Assembly: GCA_008973525.1 (NCBI GenBank)
Contig: WACJ01000040.1
Location: 1,240,001 to 1,304,000 of the forward strand
Source: Stenopsyche tienmushanensis
Taxonomy: Eukaryota; Arthropoda; Insecta; Trichoptera; Stenopsychidae
Reading direction: 5' to 3'
Length of the DNA: 64,000 nucleotides
The position numbers and the translations under genes are program-made. The notes beneath the pieces are model-generated. The model did not search any database, was not told the origin of the DNA, and was given only the letters and a program-made list of their open reading frames with translations. Of the stretch, positions 1 to 11,405 are shown one piece after another. Position 1 is the first letter of the stretch; each line of letters begins with the position of its first letter.

Positions 1-1757
1 TTTGCAACTAGTTTCATGCCAACGAAAGAACTCCAAATTCTTTTCAGTGTGTTCTGAATGCTTCGCCTCTGAATGACGTTTGAGTTTTGAAGGTTTCATA
101 GATTCATAACTGAGAACAAGTTTGCACAATACGCATTATGGCTACTCTATTTCATTGCTTTTTTTAAATGAATTTATCTTTGCTAATTTTATCTGTTCTT
201 AAAATAATGTTTCGCTAATGGAGTTTATCTAGGAATTATGTATCACAATGTCCAATTTATCAAAATGTATTAATCCCAATCACTCAACTCAATTTGTCGT
301 ATGATGGATCATAATTATGACAAGACAATGATGATATTATCAACACAGTTTATAGCATCATGTAACTTAGAGATTGTCGTGAGAGTACTTTATTTCGTGA
401 TCGTGCTTAAATTCGACACCACGCATCCCATATGTAAATGGCTAGCCATCTTCATAGAATTCATAAAATACCCTTTTATTATTTATGCATCCCCCATATG
501 CTGTGACTTCCGGGGAGGGTATTTTATAGAAATTAAAAATCTGTATACCTTTCAGGTTTGCATCATCACCTACCGTTGATGTTTCCGGCGATCCGATCCG
601 CCATTGAGAGCGATAATTATGTATGTGTTTTTATGAATGCCGTTTCACGTTCCGACCCTTGATGTTCGTCGCTCTTTAAAATTCCGCTCGAATGTATTAA
701 CGATTTTTTTTAAATACGCGTTTTATTCGTTTTGACATTTTCAAAGACGGATCAAAACCTGTTTTTTATCATTTTAACAGTGCAAGACACTCTGCAGACG
801 TCCCATGGACTCGATTATTGAATCGCAAACGATTTTTCCGCCTCGCACATTTGTGCATTTCTCGCCGATAATTACATAAGCCATGTTTACGAAACCAAAT
901 ATATGTACGGTTTTCATCAAAAAAATAAATTTGAACGCTCAAAACGCTGAAAGCGACACTACCATCTTGTCTCTTTGTGCTAAATCGTGACGTTCGTCTC
1001 GTCTCGTCGGACTTCTTTAAGAGAAACATCAAATCGTGTACGTGGTTTGATTTATGGCCAATCAATTCGATCGAACCTAATCGGGATAATAATTTGGCCC
1101 TCGTAAAAATAATTCACATTGACGACGACCTGATGTTATTTTGACCACCTAGGCAGCTTCGCTATCGAATAGCTCTTCATAAAACTGAACAGTAGTCATC
1201 TTGTATGAATATGAACATCATAAGCACTATTATAAAATAATTCTTCCAATATGGTAATCAATCAACCCGAATAACAAATTTATCCACGTGTGATTCAAGC
1301 TAAAATATAAGAAAATCGCAATGCCAATCAATATTTTTATTGTGAACTGCGACAGCTCTTTTGTATTTTGATGACATCGCCTAATGTAATAGGTAAAATT
1401 CTTAGAATTTCATAAACACCCAAATGTCTATTTGCACGTTGGATACGTTCCAGTGGTTAATAGTCAGTGTTAAAAATGAATTGGTTAAACAAAAAATAAT
1501 CTATTGGAATTTTTATACTCCCGTGAATCATTTTGTGCCGACTAGATAAATTAACAAAGTATTTCCATTTCAAAATTATTACATGTGTATTCATAGATGT
1601 CGCTCAAAAATACGAATGTGTTAAAATGAACAAGATTGTCGTCACATTTAGCCGCGATTAGTTTTTCGTAACGACGCGCCAATCTACGATTCCCGCAAAA
1701 TGTGTGTTAATGTCGAATCTAATGAGAGAAAAGATGTTGTCTGTGTCGAGTTGTGGC
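1..1757. other. Intergenic DNA, no supported gene
   Basis: No gene, exon or transposon end could be recognised. A 92-codon frame on + (301-579) and a frame on + ending at a TGA near 1142 both look mildly protein-like. Neither has a recognisable motif, and such lengths are expected by chance. Immediately downstream lies the left terminus of a hAT-like element. Confidence 0.5.
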
Positions 1758-2749
1758 TAGGGAATCCAATCCCGAGCCAAAATTTCGATCCCGGGATTTC
1801 ATTAGACAATCCCGGGACCAGTCCCGGGATCCCGGGATTGGGATTTTCAATATTTTAAGAAATTACCTTGATGAATTTGATCAAAAATTACTAATAAATC
1901 CATTTGTTCAATATAAAAAATCACTTGAAGGCCAAAGAATTTTATTTATTTAAGAAAAGATAAAAATACAATTCAAAAATAGATAAATAAAACACTAAAA
2001 AATTCAAATATTATTTTGAAAATATGCCCGAAGTAACATTAACATTAAACATTAGTGTTTCGTCATTTAGTCTGGATCTGATTTTGGAAGTCAGATAACT
2101 TGCTGCTGAAAATGCACGCTCAGCTTCCACACTCGTTGGAGATATCGTCATCAGATATTCAAATGCTAGTTCGAGTTGATGATCGCGTGAGCCCTCATTT
2201 TCGTATAACACCATCAATGTGACTGATAAAATTCTTTTCTGCTGAGACACGGACTAAAAATCGCAAAATTCCCGATTTCCCGACAAAATACTTATTTCCT
2301 TCGCTGCAGATGAATGCTTATATACTATAATACTTTGATGTGATTCGTAATTATATTACGGAGGAATACCAAATTTCTGAAGCCCGTATCTATTATATTT
2401 CATATCGATACTCCCATTATTCGTCAAGGTGTAGTAAATACATCACCGGTAGGGAATGGTTACTATAACAATTTGAAAAACATACATGCACGCTATATAT
2501 GTATACATAGATTAGACAGCCACTGCTCCTATGCGTCGCCTAAGTTCACCAATTAGTAATTACGCCACTGTTTCCAAGCGTCTAGATTTCGTCGGGAATG
2601 TCTCGATTTAGTAGCCTTCATCGTGTTGGTAAGGTGTACGATTTCTGTTAGATAAAAATTTCAATCCCGGAATTTTCGGGATTACGTTTTCTAATCTCGG
2701 GATTCTTAAGTACCTAAAACTGTCCGGGATCCCGGGATTGAATTCCCTA
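1758..2749. mobile_element. hAT-A copy 1, Ac-like hAT element with inverted ends
   Basis: The element starts TAGGGAATCCAATCCCG and ends CGGGATTGAATTCCCTA, giving terminal inverted repeats rich in the GGGATCCCGGGATT motif. It is the longest copy of a family found at least seven more times here (8631, 12124, 19803, 26530, 28866, 31331, 61824). Internally it keeps a minus-strand piece of a hAT transposase C-terminus. The 8-bp flanks (GTTGTGGC and, after removing the nested hAT, GTCCTTGC) agree at only 5 of 8 positions, so the duplication is eroded. A Buster-like hAT has inserted across its right end. Confidence 0.8.
2011..2250 (-). pseudogene. hAT transposase C-terminal dimerisation remnant
   Basis: The 79-codon frame contains LELAFEYLMTISPTSVEAER followed by AFSAASYL and RSRLNDETL. 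This is the conserved order of the hAT C-terminal dimerisation domain: a run ending in PTS, then ER-x-FSAA, then the R-N/S-RL-x-DET motif. The rest of the transposase, including the BED finger and RNase H-like catalytic core, is missing, so the fragment cannot encode an active enzyme. The same segment appears in other hAT-A copies, for example near 28857-29057 on - and 26530-26700. The family therefore derives from an autonomous hAT by internal deletion. Confidence 0.8.
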
Positions 2750-2752
2750 GTC

Positions 2753-4854
2753 CAGGGGTCGGCAACCTTTTGAGTCGGAAGAGCCAAAAATTACAATTTA
2801 CAAATTTCAAAGTGTTTAAAGAGCCACAAATTTTTTTCTTGCCAACAATAGTACTCGCATAAATAAAGTTTTTTGATAAAAATAACTAATCTATTTATTC
2901 ATATATAAGTAGTGTTTTTTAACAACAAATTAGATAATATATATGTGATATTATTAGACTTAATTGCTGGACAATCTTGGAAAACTCCTCGAAACAATGC
3001 TGTTGAAGAGAATCCAGCCAGGAATTGAACGAAAACTGTTAGACAGGCAGTATGGCTTTAGACCGGAGCGATCCACTCCTGGAGCAATAAAATGTGTAAC
3101 TAATATCATCCGAAAAGCGTGGAAAGGCTCGTCACACTGGACAACAAAAACACTTTCAATGGCGCAAACTGGGAGCTAATCGTGGGAGCCCTGAAGGAAA
3201 AATTTGAAGTTCCACAGTATGCAGTCGACCTCGTAAGCGATTAGTTCAAAAACCGATATGTCCATCACAACGAAACGGACCTGACGAGAAGACTGGAGAT
3301 GGGCGTCTCGCAGGGGTCCGTTTTGGGACCAACCCTCTGGAACGTACTCTACAAGTGTCCTAAACATGGCACTATCTGCAGGAGCAGAACTCATTGCCTT
3401 TGCGGACGACGTCGCGCTGCTGGTGACGGCTCGACATCCATGGAAAATGGATGGCAACGAAGCCCTCGCCAGAATTTGAGCGTGGATGCGGTGTAATCGC
3501 CTGCAGTTGACGGCCGAGAAAACGGAGGCAATAATATGCAGCAGACGGAGAAGACCGATGGTCAAGCAGCTTGTTATTGGAGGACACGAGGTGGAATACA
3601 GAAAAAACGCTTAGATTCCTCGGAATTCTAATGGATAACAAGCTGACTTTTAACAAACACATAAAAGAAACTGCACAGAAGGCGCGGAAGGTGGCCAATA
3701 AACTTGAACGGCTCATGCCCAACATTGGAGGGCCAAATCCGTGCAAAAGACGTACCATAAACGAGGTAATACACTCGATCCTTCTGTATGGAGCCCCGAT
3801 ATGGTACGAGTCGCTCAGACGCGACATCAACAGAAAGAGGCTCGCCAGGGTCCAGCGGCAGGGAGCGCTCCGAGTCACCGCAGCGTACAAGACAGTGTCC
3901 GAAGACGCGGTGCTGGTGATCGCTGGAATACCCCCGCTGGACCTTCAAGCAAAGAAGAGGGCCTTGGACTACGAAAATCTTAAAAATCGCAACGAACATG
4001 ACCAGAAACTGAGGGAAGCCTGGCAACGGAGATGGGATCAGTCCAGCAAGGGAAGATGGACCCATCGACTTATCCCGGTCATAAGTCGGTGGAGGGCCCG
4101 GGAACACGGTGAAACAACCTACCGCTTGACGCAGGCGCTCACTGGGCACGGATGCTTTGGTGCGTACCTGAAGCGGATTGGCAAAGAACCATCCGCAACG
4201 TGCCACCACTGCCAAGCGGAGGTCGACGACGTAGAGCACACCATCATTGGCTGTGAGGCTTGGGCACTCCAAAGAAAACTGCTGAAACAAGCACTCGGGG
4301 TAGCCGAGCCCAACATCGACAACATGTTCCACAGCATGATAGAAGGCAAGAAGAACTGGAACCTTTGGCGTAACTACGTAGAAGAGATTCTAAGCGCCAA
4401 AGAGGGCGGTGAGAGAGAGAGACGCAGAGCGCCTCTCCGACAATAGAATAAAGCCAATCTAAGGCCAGACTACCTGACCTCCTGAAGCAATGCGTAAAAC
4501 AATACCAGGGGGCCAGAGAAGGACAAGGGAGGGGTTTAGTGGGTAGGAACGAGTTAATCGTTAATCCCACACTACCCAGAATAAGTGTCTTGCAAAGATT
4601 CCACTCCCACAGAAAAAAAAGAAGAAGATAATCACTTATTATTTAAGTAAAAAATTGAAACAATTTAACATTTACTTACAACACTAACTTGTACTTCAAT
4701 AACAAACAATTGAGCAAACAAATTCAATGAGAGCGATGGTTTTGCATGGTTATTCAAGTAGAAAATTTCGTTATTTGCTTATGGAACTAAAGAGCCGCAG
4801 CTTCACATCCAAAGAGCCGCATGTGGCTCGCGAGCCGCTGGTTGCCGACCCCTG
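2753..4854. mobile_element. Buster-like hAT element with 8-bp target duplication, carrying a nested retrotransposon
   Basis: The left end is CAGGGGTCGGCAACC and the right end GGTTGCCGACCCCTG, a perfect 15-bp terminal inverted repeat. Subterminal GAGCC motifs (AAGAGCC, GAGCCGC) repeat near both ends. It is flanked by a perfect 8-bp duplication, CCCTAGTC (2745-2752 and 4855-4862). The duplication fits the nnnTAnnn pattern reported for Buster-type hATs. The target includes the last five bases (CCCTA) of hAT-A copy 1, so this insertion is younger. Only about 200 bp at the left and 230 bp at the right look like the hAT itself; the centre is a non-LTR retrotransposon. Confidence 0.9.
2964..4446 (+). 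pseudogene. R1-clade non-LTR retrotransposon ORF2, 5' truncated and broken
   Basis: The remnant encodes the reverse transcriptase onward. It shows QYGFRPERST (fingers/palm), a frame containing GVSQGSVLGPTLWNVLY near 3302, the catalytic FADDVALL near 3400, then the C-terminal region AAYKTVSEDAVLVIAGIPPL and a CHHC-x8-H-x4-C zinc knuckle (CHHCQAEVDDVEHTIIGC, about 4200-4255). This order is typical of R1/TRAS-type elements. The endonuclease half is missing, and at least two frame changes and a stop (TAG near 3242) separate the conserved blocks before the long final frame 3571-4446. A 3' UTR of about 170 bp ends in an A-rich run (4610-4630). The copy sits inside a hAT element and is not expected to be active. 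Confidence 0.88.
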
Positions 4855-4856
4855 CC

Positions 4857-5030
4857 CTAGTCCTTGCTATTCTTCTTATTGATTGGGAAGTTGACGTATG
4901 CTTTGTACTGAGCATTGTGACTATTATTTTGTCTCACCAAGCTAATACTAAAGTATCTTGTTTTCTGTATGCCATCTTTCGTCCCACAGCTAATCTTGTT
5001 TTTTTATATGATTAGGTAAACCCTTTCTAG
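4857..5030. repeat. 170-bp dispersed repeat, copy 1
   Basis: This segment closely matches 52228-52395 (shared blocks such as GATTGGGAAGTTG, GCATTGTGACTATTATTTTG and CCCACAGCTAATCTTG). Copy 1 lies directly against the right flank of the hAT-A/hAT nest, while the second copy lacks those insertions. It therefore marks the older sequence into which the hATs inserted. No coding potential or terminal structure was recognised. Confidence 0.75.
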
Positions 5031-5290
5031 AAACTTTCTCTCGACAAACAAATCCCTCTATTTTGATGACATAATATAATATATATATATAAAACATAAA
5101 CTATATGAATGAAACTGCATTTTAGAAATTTTCCTTTTACCAATATGAAGATTCTTCAGTCTCTTCACTTTCGAATTTCAGCGTATTGATATTAAATTCG
5201 ACACATTTAAAAGACGATATCCGTGGAATAATGATTTTGATTCTTATTAGTTTTAAATTTGTTACCGGATAAATTTTAGGCTGCTTTTTA

Positions 5291-5665
5291 ACACCTAAAG
5301 GAGTACTATCCCAGGGCCTGGGACCCCCCCCCCTCCACTATTCAGAAAGAGCACTCTTGTACATTGAGCTCGGAGATAGACAGAGACAGACCGTAGCACA
5401 GTTCGTGAGACAGAGACGGAGAGCTTCCCCGCATACATTGCACGATTGTATAGATCGTTAACCCAAATTTATCGATTAATAATGATTTCGATTTCCAATT
5501 TGTTATTTGTTTACGCAAATAAATTACCGAATATTGTGTGCTATCAACAGTATTTATTTACAATTGATTCTGTCTCGAATTGAAGATTGTCTTCCGCTAA
5601 TAGGAGCTGACAGAAAGTAATCGGTGTCAAGCGATTATGGCATCAACTTTTTCGCTCGATTTTAA
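5291..5665. repeat. Foldback family copy F1 (GAGACAGA-rich)
   Basis: The copy begins near GGAGTACTATC and a C-homopolymer (about 5324-5335), then carries the family core: AGAAAGAGCACTCTTG, GAGCTCGGAGA, GACAGAGACAGA, the ATTGTATAGATCGTTAACCC block and the ATATTGTGTGCTATC block. The same core occurs at 12440, 16914, 20615 and 52565. In the 16.9 and 52.6 kb copies it is present as an inverted pair. No protein coding was seen. Confidence 0.75.
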
Positions 5666-6029
5666 ATTTTAAATGCATAATTTGACACTCGAAAAGCAAT
5701 AATAAAGCTCGATTAATATACAATGAAGTGATAAAAGGTAGTCAAATATATTTTGTTATATACTTAAAATGATTGCCTGCAGTATTTGAACAAGATAAGT
5801 ATTAATAGATTCAAGTATCGTCGATTCGCTGAACTGCATTTGTTCAGCGAATCGACGTCGACAGCGAAGCGAATGTCAATATTCTGAACGCATAATAACG
5901 CTAATGAGCTTTTAAAAACAAAGTTTATGGTGAAAACAATGATATTATATTCGATTAGAATTGTGTTAAACGCTCGCTAATTAATACTTGTTGTTAAAGT
6001 TTTATTGACAATTCCATTGATTTATGTAG
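5666..6029. other. Intergenic, short perfect inverted repeat
   Basis: No gene was seen. A short inverted repeat, CGATTCGCTGAAC (about 5822-5834) and GTTCAGCGAATCG (about 5842-5854), can form a 13-bp stem. It is not a TE terminus that I recognise. Confidence 0.4.
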
Positions 6030-7027
6030 TTAAGAGGATGTCTTCGTCAGGAGCTTAAAGCTGCTTCGTTCAATGATGATGCAATATAACGAGCTTTGAT
6101 CGTTCCCACGGTCGATGCAAACTGCGACAGTAATGCACCTTGATTGCATTGGCACACGTGCCACGTTTGAGGACCGCTGACAGCCTTTTACGACAGGTTG
6201 TCCGGAATCGAGCAGCGACCAACCGTTCCTTGCAGCATTTGTGAGCTCAGTTTGGTTCGCGCTCCGTTCGTGGAGGGTCGCATTGCCCACGCTCGGGTGC
6301 CAAACCGACATCACCCAAAAAAAATGTTATAACAAGGACCGTCTTTGATAGAGTGTGACGACACCTGTCCCATTGTTTGCTTCAGTTCCCCCCTGTAAAA
6401 ATCGAACACCATAAAAATTTCCATGCAAGTAGTTTAACGGACTTTTTGATAACTGATATCTCGTAGCGAACGAAACGTGCTGTGCAGTGCTATTTACGTA
6501 CCAGAACTTCAGCGGGGGGTAATTGCTTATAAAAATCAGACTCCAATGGAAATATTTTGAATCCATGCCATTTGCGCCAATCGGACTGAATCATTTGCGC
6601 AATTATTCTTATGACCCCCAACGTTGATGTATGACTACGACGTGCCCGTCATCTTTGCCTTTCGTGACGAATCGCTTCGGATTGTCAAACGCAGATCTGA
6701 ACCAAGGCTGAGCTCATCGTCGGTCATCGCAGACGTTCGGGTGCAAAAAAGGAAGAACAGATTTAAAATGGCCATTATGCGGTCTAACATACCTGTTTAT
6801 CGTGCGATATGGGATTTACCATGTATCTGAAGACGAGCTTCAGCGTGGAAGTCAAGAAAATGCTGAGGTGTGACGGTGTGTCAGCATTCGGCATGGACCG
6901 TGCCTACATGTCCTTGAGGGCCAGGAAACCACCGAAGATAACTTTAACGGTAATAAAATCTCGTTTATGCAAATCCCTAAACAACATCCATATCAAATTC
7001 ATGATGGAATTCAGGCATGCCATTTAA
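6030..7027. other. GC-richer island with several overlapping open frames, identity unknown
   Basis: This 1-kb island is visibly less AT-rich than its surroundings. On - there are two collinear frames in the same phase (6566-6327 and 6314-6030) separated by one stop, with an overlapping alternative frame around 6480-6640. On + there are frames 6624-6830 and 6809-7027. None shows a domain I recognise, and no convincing splice sites link them. It could be a decayed gene, an unrecognised exon cluster or a compositional island. The fact that both strands look open argues for caution. Confidence 0.3.
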
Positions 7028-7734
7028 TATGACTTCTGACCTATGAATTATCATTGAGATTCTTTCAAATCTACATCTTACATTTTAATTTTGAATTAAT
7101 CCGAAACATCATCATTTCATGAAATATCCACAATAGTGTCATCAATGATGACACGCTTTCGGCTAAATATAATTGATGATATGTTAAATAAACAATTGGT
7201 AATATTATGCCACTCTTATAAGATAACTAACCAACATTTCTTAAACTCAAATCATCATTAGTCATACAGTGTTGTCAATGGCTTATCCTTTATTTGTCAC
7301 GCATTGCATGTCATTATTAACACATTCCAGCCGCTGTATTTCGCATAAAATGTCGCCTTGAAAAATTAGCAAACAGATTAAAATTAATTTTAAGTGCCGT
7401 AAATATAACAATGGTTTTCGACACGTAACATGATAAAATACAAAATGTGACATACCCCTTTGTTATAAATAATTGATATCATTGAACATGATTTGTGGAC
7501 CATAAAATACAGATAACCCACGCTTAAAAATTTGCGGTCCTTTAAAAAAAAAGTTCCAGTAGATCCCTAAATATTTTAGACATTTTTAAGATGAAACATT
7601 TTTTTTTTTCTTTAGAGGCATTATATTTTATAGTTTATAATTGGATAATGTATGGTATCTCTCAAAACATTGGCCTAAATGAAGACCGGGTTTTTTAATA
7701 CATGTCACACAAATAAAGTTTGTCTCCTTCCCCC
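7028..7734. other. Intergenic DNA, nothing recognised
   Basis: AT-rich sequence without a supported gene, repeat copy or element terminus. Confidence 0.5.
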
Positions 7735-8087
7735 TCATCTGGAATTTTCCTATTGGAATCATACTAGACAGTCTTTATGATTTACCTTCGGACTGACATA
7801 AATGAAATAAGGCTTATTTTCTAGTCGTTGCTCCTTGTCCGTAGCGGATACCCATCCTGGTTTTTTATTTGGCATTAGGCATTGATTATGAATATCGCAA
7901 AACCTCAGAAAAACAGCTTTCTCCGCCATATCAGGATTTTCCGGCATTTTGTATATCCGTTAGTTTTGCACAATAATATAACGAATACTATAAAATGTGG
8001 AAAAAATGTCGAGTCAGGCTCGACATATGACGCACCGGAATAAAATCGATGTCGAGTCAGACTCGACATAGGACCGCAAAGAGTTAA
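7735..8087. mobile_element. Possible piggyBac-like terminus with two 21-bp palindromes
   Basis: The right edge reads GGACCGCAAAGAG followed by TTAA (8084-8087), which in the other direction is TTAA-CTCTTTGCGGTCC. piggyBac elements insert at TTAA and start with CCC/CTC-TTTG-like ends. Two near-identical palindromic units of the form ATGTCGAG-N5-CTCGACAT (8006-8026 and 8049-8069) lie just inside. A 62-codon minus-strand frame (7759-7947) has no recognised domain. The left terminus was not found, so the assignment rests on one end. Confidence 0.4.
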
Positions 8088-8630
8088 TCAAGACCTTCAA
8101 TGCCTCTGGAAATGGTTCTTTCGATGATATTTTAGATATCATTTTAATATTTGATCATCGAAGAAATATCTGAACGTTTTCGAGCAAGCGGACCGGAATG
8201 ATTTAAGTTTCCATCGGATTTACGCGATCTGCGGGGAAGCCGTGCAAATAAAGACACGGAACTCGTACAAAAACTTGACATAAAATTGTTGTATTATATT
8301 GTTTCCTATTTATTAAGGTTATAACATATATTATTCGATTCTCGGAAGTATAACATCATCTCTTTTCAAAGGTACGTATTGGATGTGAGTCAAGCGTGAA
8401 GAATTCAAGAATCAACTTTGAGAAAGTTGATTGCGTCGACAAATATGTGTTTATAAATACTTTTAAAAAATCCATTTTTAGAACTATTGCATTGCGTTGA
8501 AATGTTTCAACATTTCCTAGAACACTATTGGTCAAGACTGAGAAATTAAAACAATGCCTGAGGTAAAACTATATTTCCCGTTGTCATTGTTTTAGAATTT
8601 ATTTAAATTATTAGGTAAATTCCAAATTAA
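8088..8630. other. Intergenic DNA, nothing recognised
   Basis: No supported gene or repeat copy was seen between the piggyBac-like end and hAT-A copy 2. Confidence 0.5.
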
Positions 8631-9179
8631 TAGGGCATCAAATCCCGAGCCAAAATTTCAATCCCGGGATTTTCAATAGTTTAAGAAATTACATTGAAAA
8701 TATGCCCTAAGTAACATTAAAGCATCGAGTGCTTACGTCATTTAGTCTGGATCTGATTTTGGTAGCCAGGCAACCTGCTGCTGTATCGTCATCACATATT
8801 TAAATGCTAGCTCGAGTTTATGACCGTGTGAACCCCCATTTTCGTACAATACCATCAATGTGATTGACTGACTCGCAAAATTCCCGATTTCCCGACAATT
8901 TATTTATTTCCGTCGCTGCAGATGAATACTTATACACTATAATGCTTTGATGTGATTCGTAATTATATTACGGAGGAATACAAAAATTCTGAACCCCGTA
9001 TCTGTTAAATTTCATATCGATATTCCCATTATTAGAGTCGAGGTGTAGTAAATACATCACCGGCAGGGAAAGGTTAATATAACAATTTGAAAAACATATA
9101 TGTACTGTATATATGTATACACAATCCCGGGATTCATGAGCACCTAAAACAGTCCGGGATCCCGGGATTGGATTTCCTA
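8631..9179. mobile_element. hAT-A copy 2, internally deleted
   Basis: Ends TAGGGCATCAAATCCCG and CGGGATTGGATTTCCTA match the family termini. Flanks CAAATTAA (8623-8630) and CAAATAAT (9180-9187) agree at 6 of 8 positions, compatible with an aged 8-bp duplication. The interior keeps the sub-terminal GGGATCCCGGGATT blocks and a short remnant of the dimerisation region (about 8720-8870, minus). It lacks the segment carrying TAGTTACGCCACTGTTTCC found in other copies. Confidence 0.75.
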
Positions 9180-9299
9180 CAAATAATTCATTTGTCGGAT
9201 AGCAGCACGCCCCTTTTTTATTGTGTATGGACACGTTACAACCCCTATTTTTTTATAATGCGCCTTTTATGCCTGAACAATTTTAATACAACGATCAAT

Positions 9300-9750
9300 T
9301 AGTTGTTTGATATTAATTTAGATCAGCTTTCTATTTGCGCCATTTTCAAACGAATGCGGAATGCGGTCAACAGTCCTTTTATAGCATATGGATATTGATT
9401 TCCTTTCGGGTAATCGTTGGATATTAGAACGTACACTGTTAATGGTTCAAACAATGAAAAGCTCGAGCCATTAATCCCCATTTGGGCACAATCAACATCT
9501 GCCGAAAAATTTGCTGAAAGGCTTGTTTTAACCGGTCAAATGCGGATGATCGAGACTCTTTCGGCCTCGATACATTGCATCATCTGTTTGCCCAGACAAT
9601 GGGAGCTTATCGTCTAGCCCAAACACATTGGCTCAATTGTATGTGAATGTTCTGGATCGCTTTTTAATTTTTTATCCTTGTGCCACGGCCAAATGTCGTG
9701 TGATGTCATCTTGTGATATTCTTGTGCTGAAAAGCGCGTCAAAGACCACA
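9300..9750 (+). pseudogene. Decayed open frames with weak cyclin-box resemblance
   Basis: Three overlapping + frames are open between 9390 and 9750. Near 9632 one frame reads LYVNVLDRFLIFYP, reminiscent of the VNYLDRFLS segment of the cyclin box, with an S-A-S-K stretch about 30 residues later where cyclins have IASK. The frames are offset from one another, there is no start or splice evidence, and only this short segment is suggestive. It may be a decayed retrocopy or coincidence. Confidence 0.2.
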
Positions 9751-10182
9751 TGTTGATATTTTCAGTTTATAACAGTTACCATAACGTTAATATGCGACAT
9801 AATAAATATACATTTTGCTGACCACATAGACGTCAATCCTTCATGGATCAACATCCTAATTGCTTAAAGGACATTGAGCCGATCTGGAGCAATTGAGATG
9901 GCTGTCAAATGTATACAGTGAAACCTCGATTTTACGTTTTCCAAGGGACCCTGAAAAAAAAACGGTAATTGCGGGAAACGGTTAATGCGGGAAAGCTTCA
10001 AATAGTAATAAAAAATAACTAAAATCTTAAAAAAACATTTGTTTATTAGTTACTTGTATATATTGTATATAAAATTTATTTTTTAAAAAACTCCTTTATG
10101 TTTGTTTGCTTCTTTGTTGTTTGGCACTTTAATTGGAACAAAGACGCCTCAAACTCGCGTACTTTTCTAAGAGCGGATTCAT

Positions 10183-10692
10183 CTATTTCCTTGGAATAGA
10201 AAAATGATTTAATTTTTTCGAAGGCCAATAATGCTTCTGTAAATGTCGGAATAGATTCGGTATTATGTTCTTCGCCATCTTCCTCTTCACTGCTGTCATT
10301 AGTTGCATCACATAATGAGTCGATTGTCTCAACGCCACAGAAAATTTTGTGATCCCTTTTATTTTGGCTATTTGCAAAGCTTTTTCTTTGACTATGGATC
10401 CATCAATGGGTATGTTTTCAGCTCGCGCCTGCTGGTACCACGTGTAAAGAATATCTTCAAGCTCTCCAAAAGTAGATTCCTTAGCAGACTTTCTTTTATT
10501 CGCTGTCTTGCCGCACTTTTCAATTGTTTTGCGAATGTTACTCTTCATAGCAACAATCGTGTTTAGAGTTGATGGTGCTAATCCCAGACGTTTTGCTATG
10601 TCAATTCGTTTTTCTCCTGGATTGTTTTCGACGTCTTGAATTATTTTCAGCTTCTCAGCTAGAGTTCTAGTTTTCTTCATGGGTGGCGGCAT
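10183..10692 (-). pseudogene. Tigger transposase N-terminal DNA-binding domain, DDE core deleted
   Basis: The 169-codon frame begins MPPPMKKTRTLAEKLKIIQD and continues with an IAKRLGLAPSTLNTI helix-turn-helix, the CENP-B N-terminal/psq-type fold used by Tigger elements. About 40 residues later FGELEDILYTWYQQARAENI matches the start of the second (Tc5/CENP-B type) DNA-binding domain. After about residue 115 the match stops. An acidic stretch and the basic C-terminal tail (TEALLAFEKIKSFF...IKEFF) continue in a different frame to 10076. The roughly 250 residues of DDE catalytic domain are missing. A DNA-binding-only product is conceivable, but no expression signal is visible. Confidence 0.85.
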
Positions 10693-11224
10693 TTTAGTTT
10701 CAATTTAGAAAAAAATTCGATACGAGATGTGAGGCAATATTGAACGCAACTGACTTGTACAAGTTCAGCTACGCGACTAAAAAGTTCGTATGTACAGGAA
10801 TCATTATTACCATGAATTTTAAACAATTCAACATTTGCATTGTAACGTAGAGATAAAACGGATTGGGAAATTTCCAACCTCGATACTAAGGAATGTTGGA
10901 CACCGATGTTCGTCAAATCAGTCAAACAAAAGACGATAGGTTTTCCCCCTTTAAGTGACGATCTCCGAATAATCGACAATAGCGTAGATAAGGTAAACCT
11001 ATTATCCAAAACTTTGGGACTAATCACCAGGATTCCCAGCACTTAAGCGACAATAGCACACAACAGACGATTTCGAAATCATTAAAATAATTCTTCAAAA
11101 ATTATCCTAAATCCTTAACAAATACTAAAATAATCACTCCATTAGAAACTATTATTAAGAAAAAATAAAGATTAAAAACAAAAAATACACAGGTTCGGCG
11201 AAATTGATAATACAATCATTAAAA

Positions 11225-11405
11225 ACTTCCCACGAAAGTTTTCAATGCTTGCCTGAAAATCGGTTATTATCCCACATTATGGAAATTTGCAAAGGTAATT
11301 CCGATTCCAAAATCAGTCCAAAAAAATGATCGATCCCGAAAACTATAGACCGATCACTCGGCTGTGTCAAAATTGCTTGCCGAGATACGGAGAAATATGC
11401 AATAA
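11225..11405 (+). pseudogene. Jockey/CR1-type reverse transcriptase fragment
   Basis: The + strand reads KIGYYPTLWKFAKVIPIPK, then after a frame change NYRPIT, and in the first frame SKLLAEI. This corresponds to the conserved beginning of jockey-like reverse transcriptases (GYFP-x-W-K-x-AKVIPIPKP ... YRPISLL ... SKLLE). It lies within the Tigger element, with no intact ORF and no 3' end visible. It is either a tiny insertion or sequence captured by the DNA transposon. Confidence 0.7.

Noticed and set aside
3176..4570. Minus-strand frames over the R1-like retrotransposon
   Set aside because: They are shadows of the GC-rich + strand reverse transcriptase region, which carries the recognised motifs.
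4821..5015. 64-codon + frame ending at 5015
   Set aside because: It reads through the right end of a hAT element into a dispersed repeat and has no independent meaning.
8006..8069. CRISPR-like repeat pair
   Set aside because: Only two palindromic units, in a eukaryotic transposon context.
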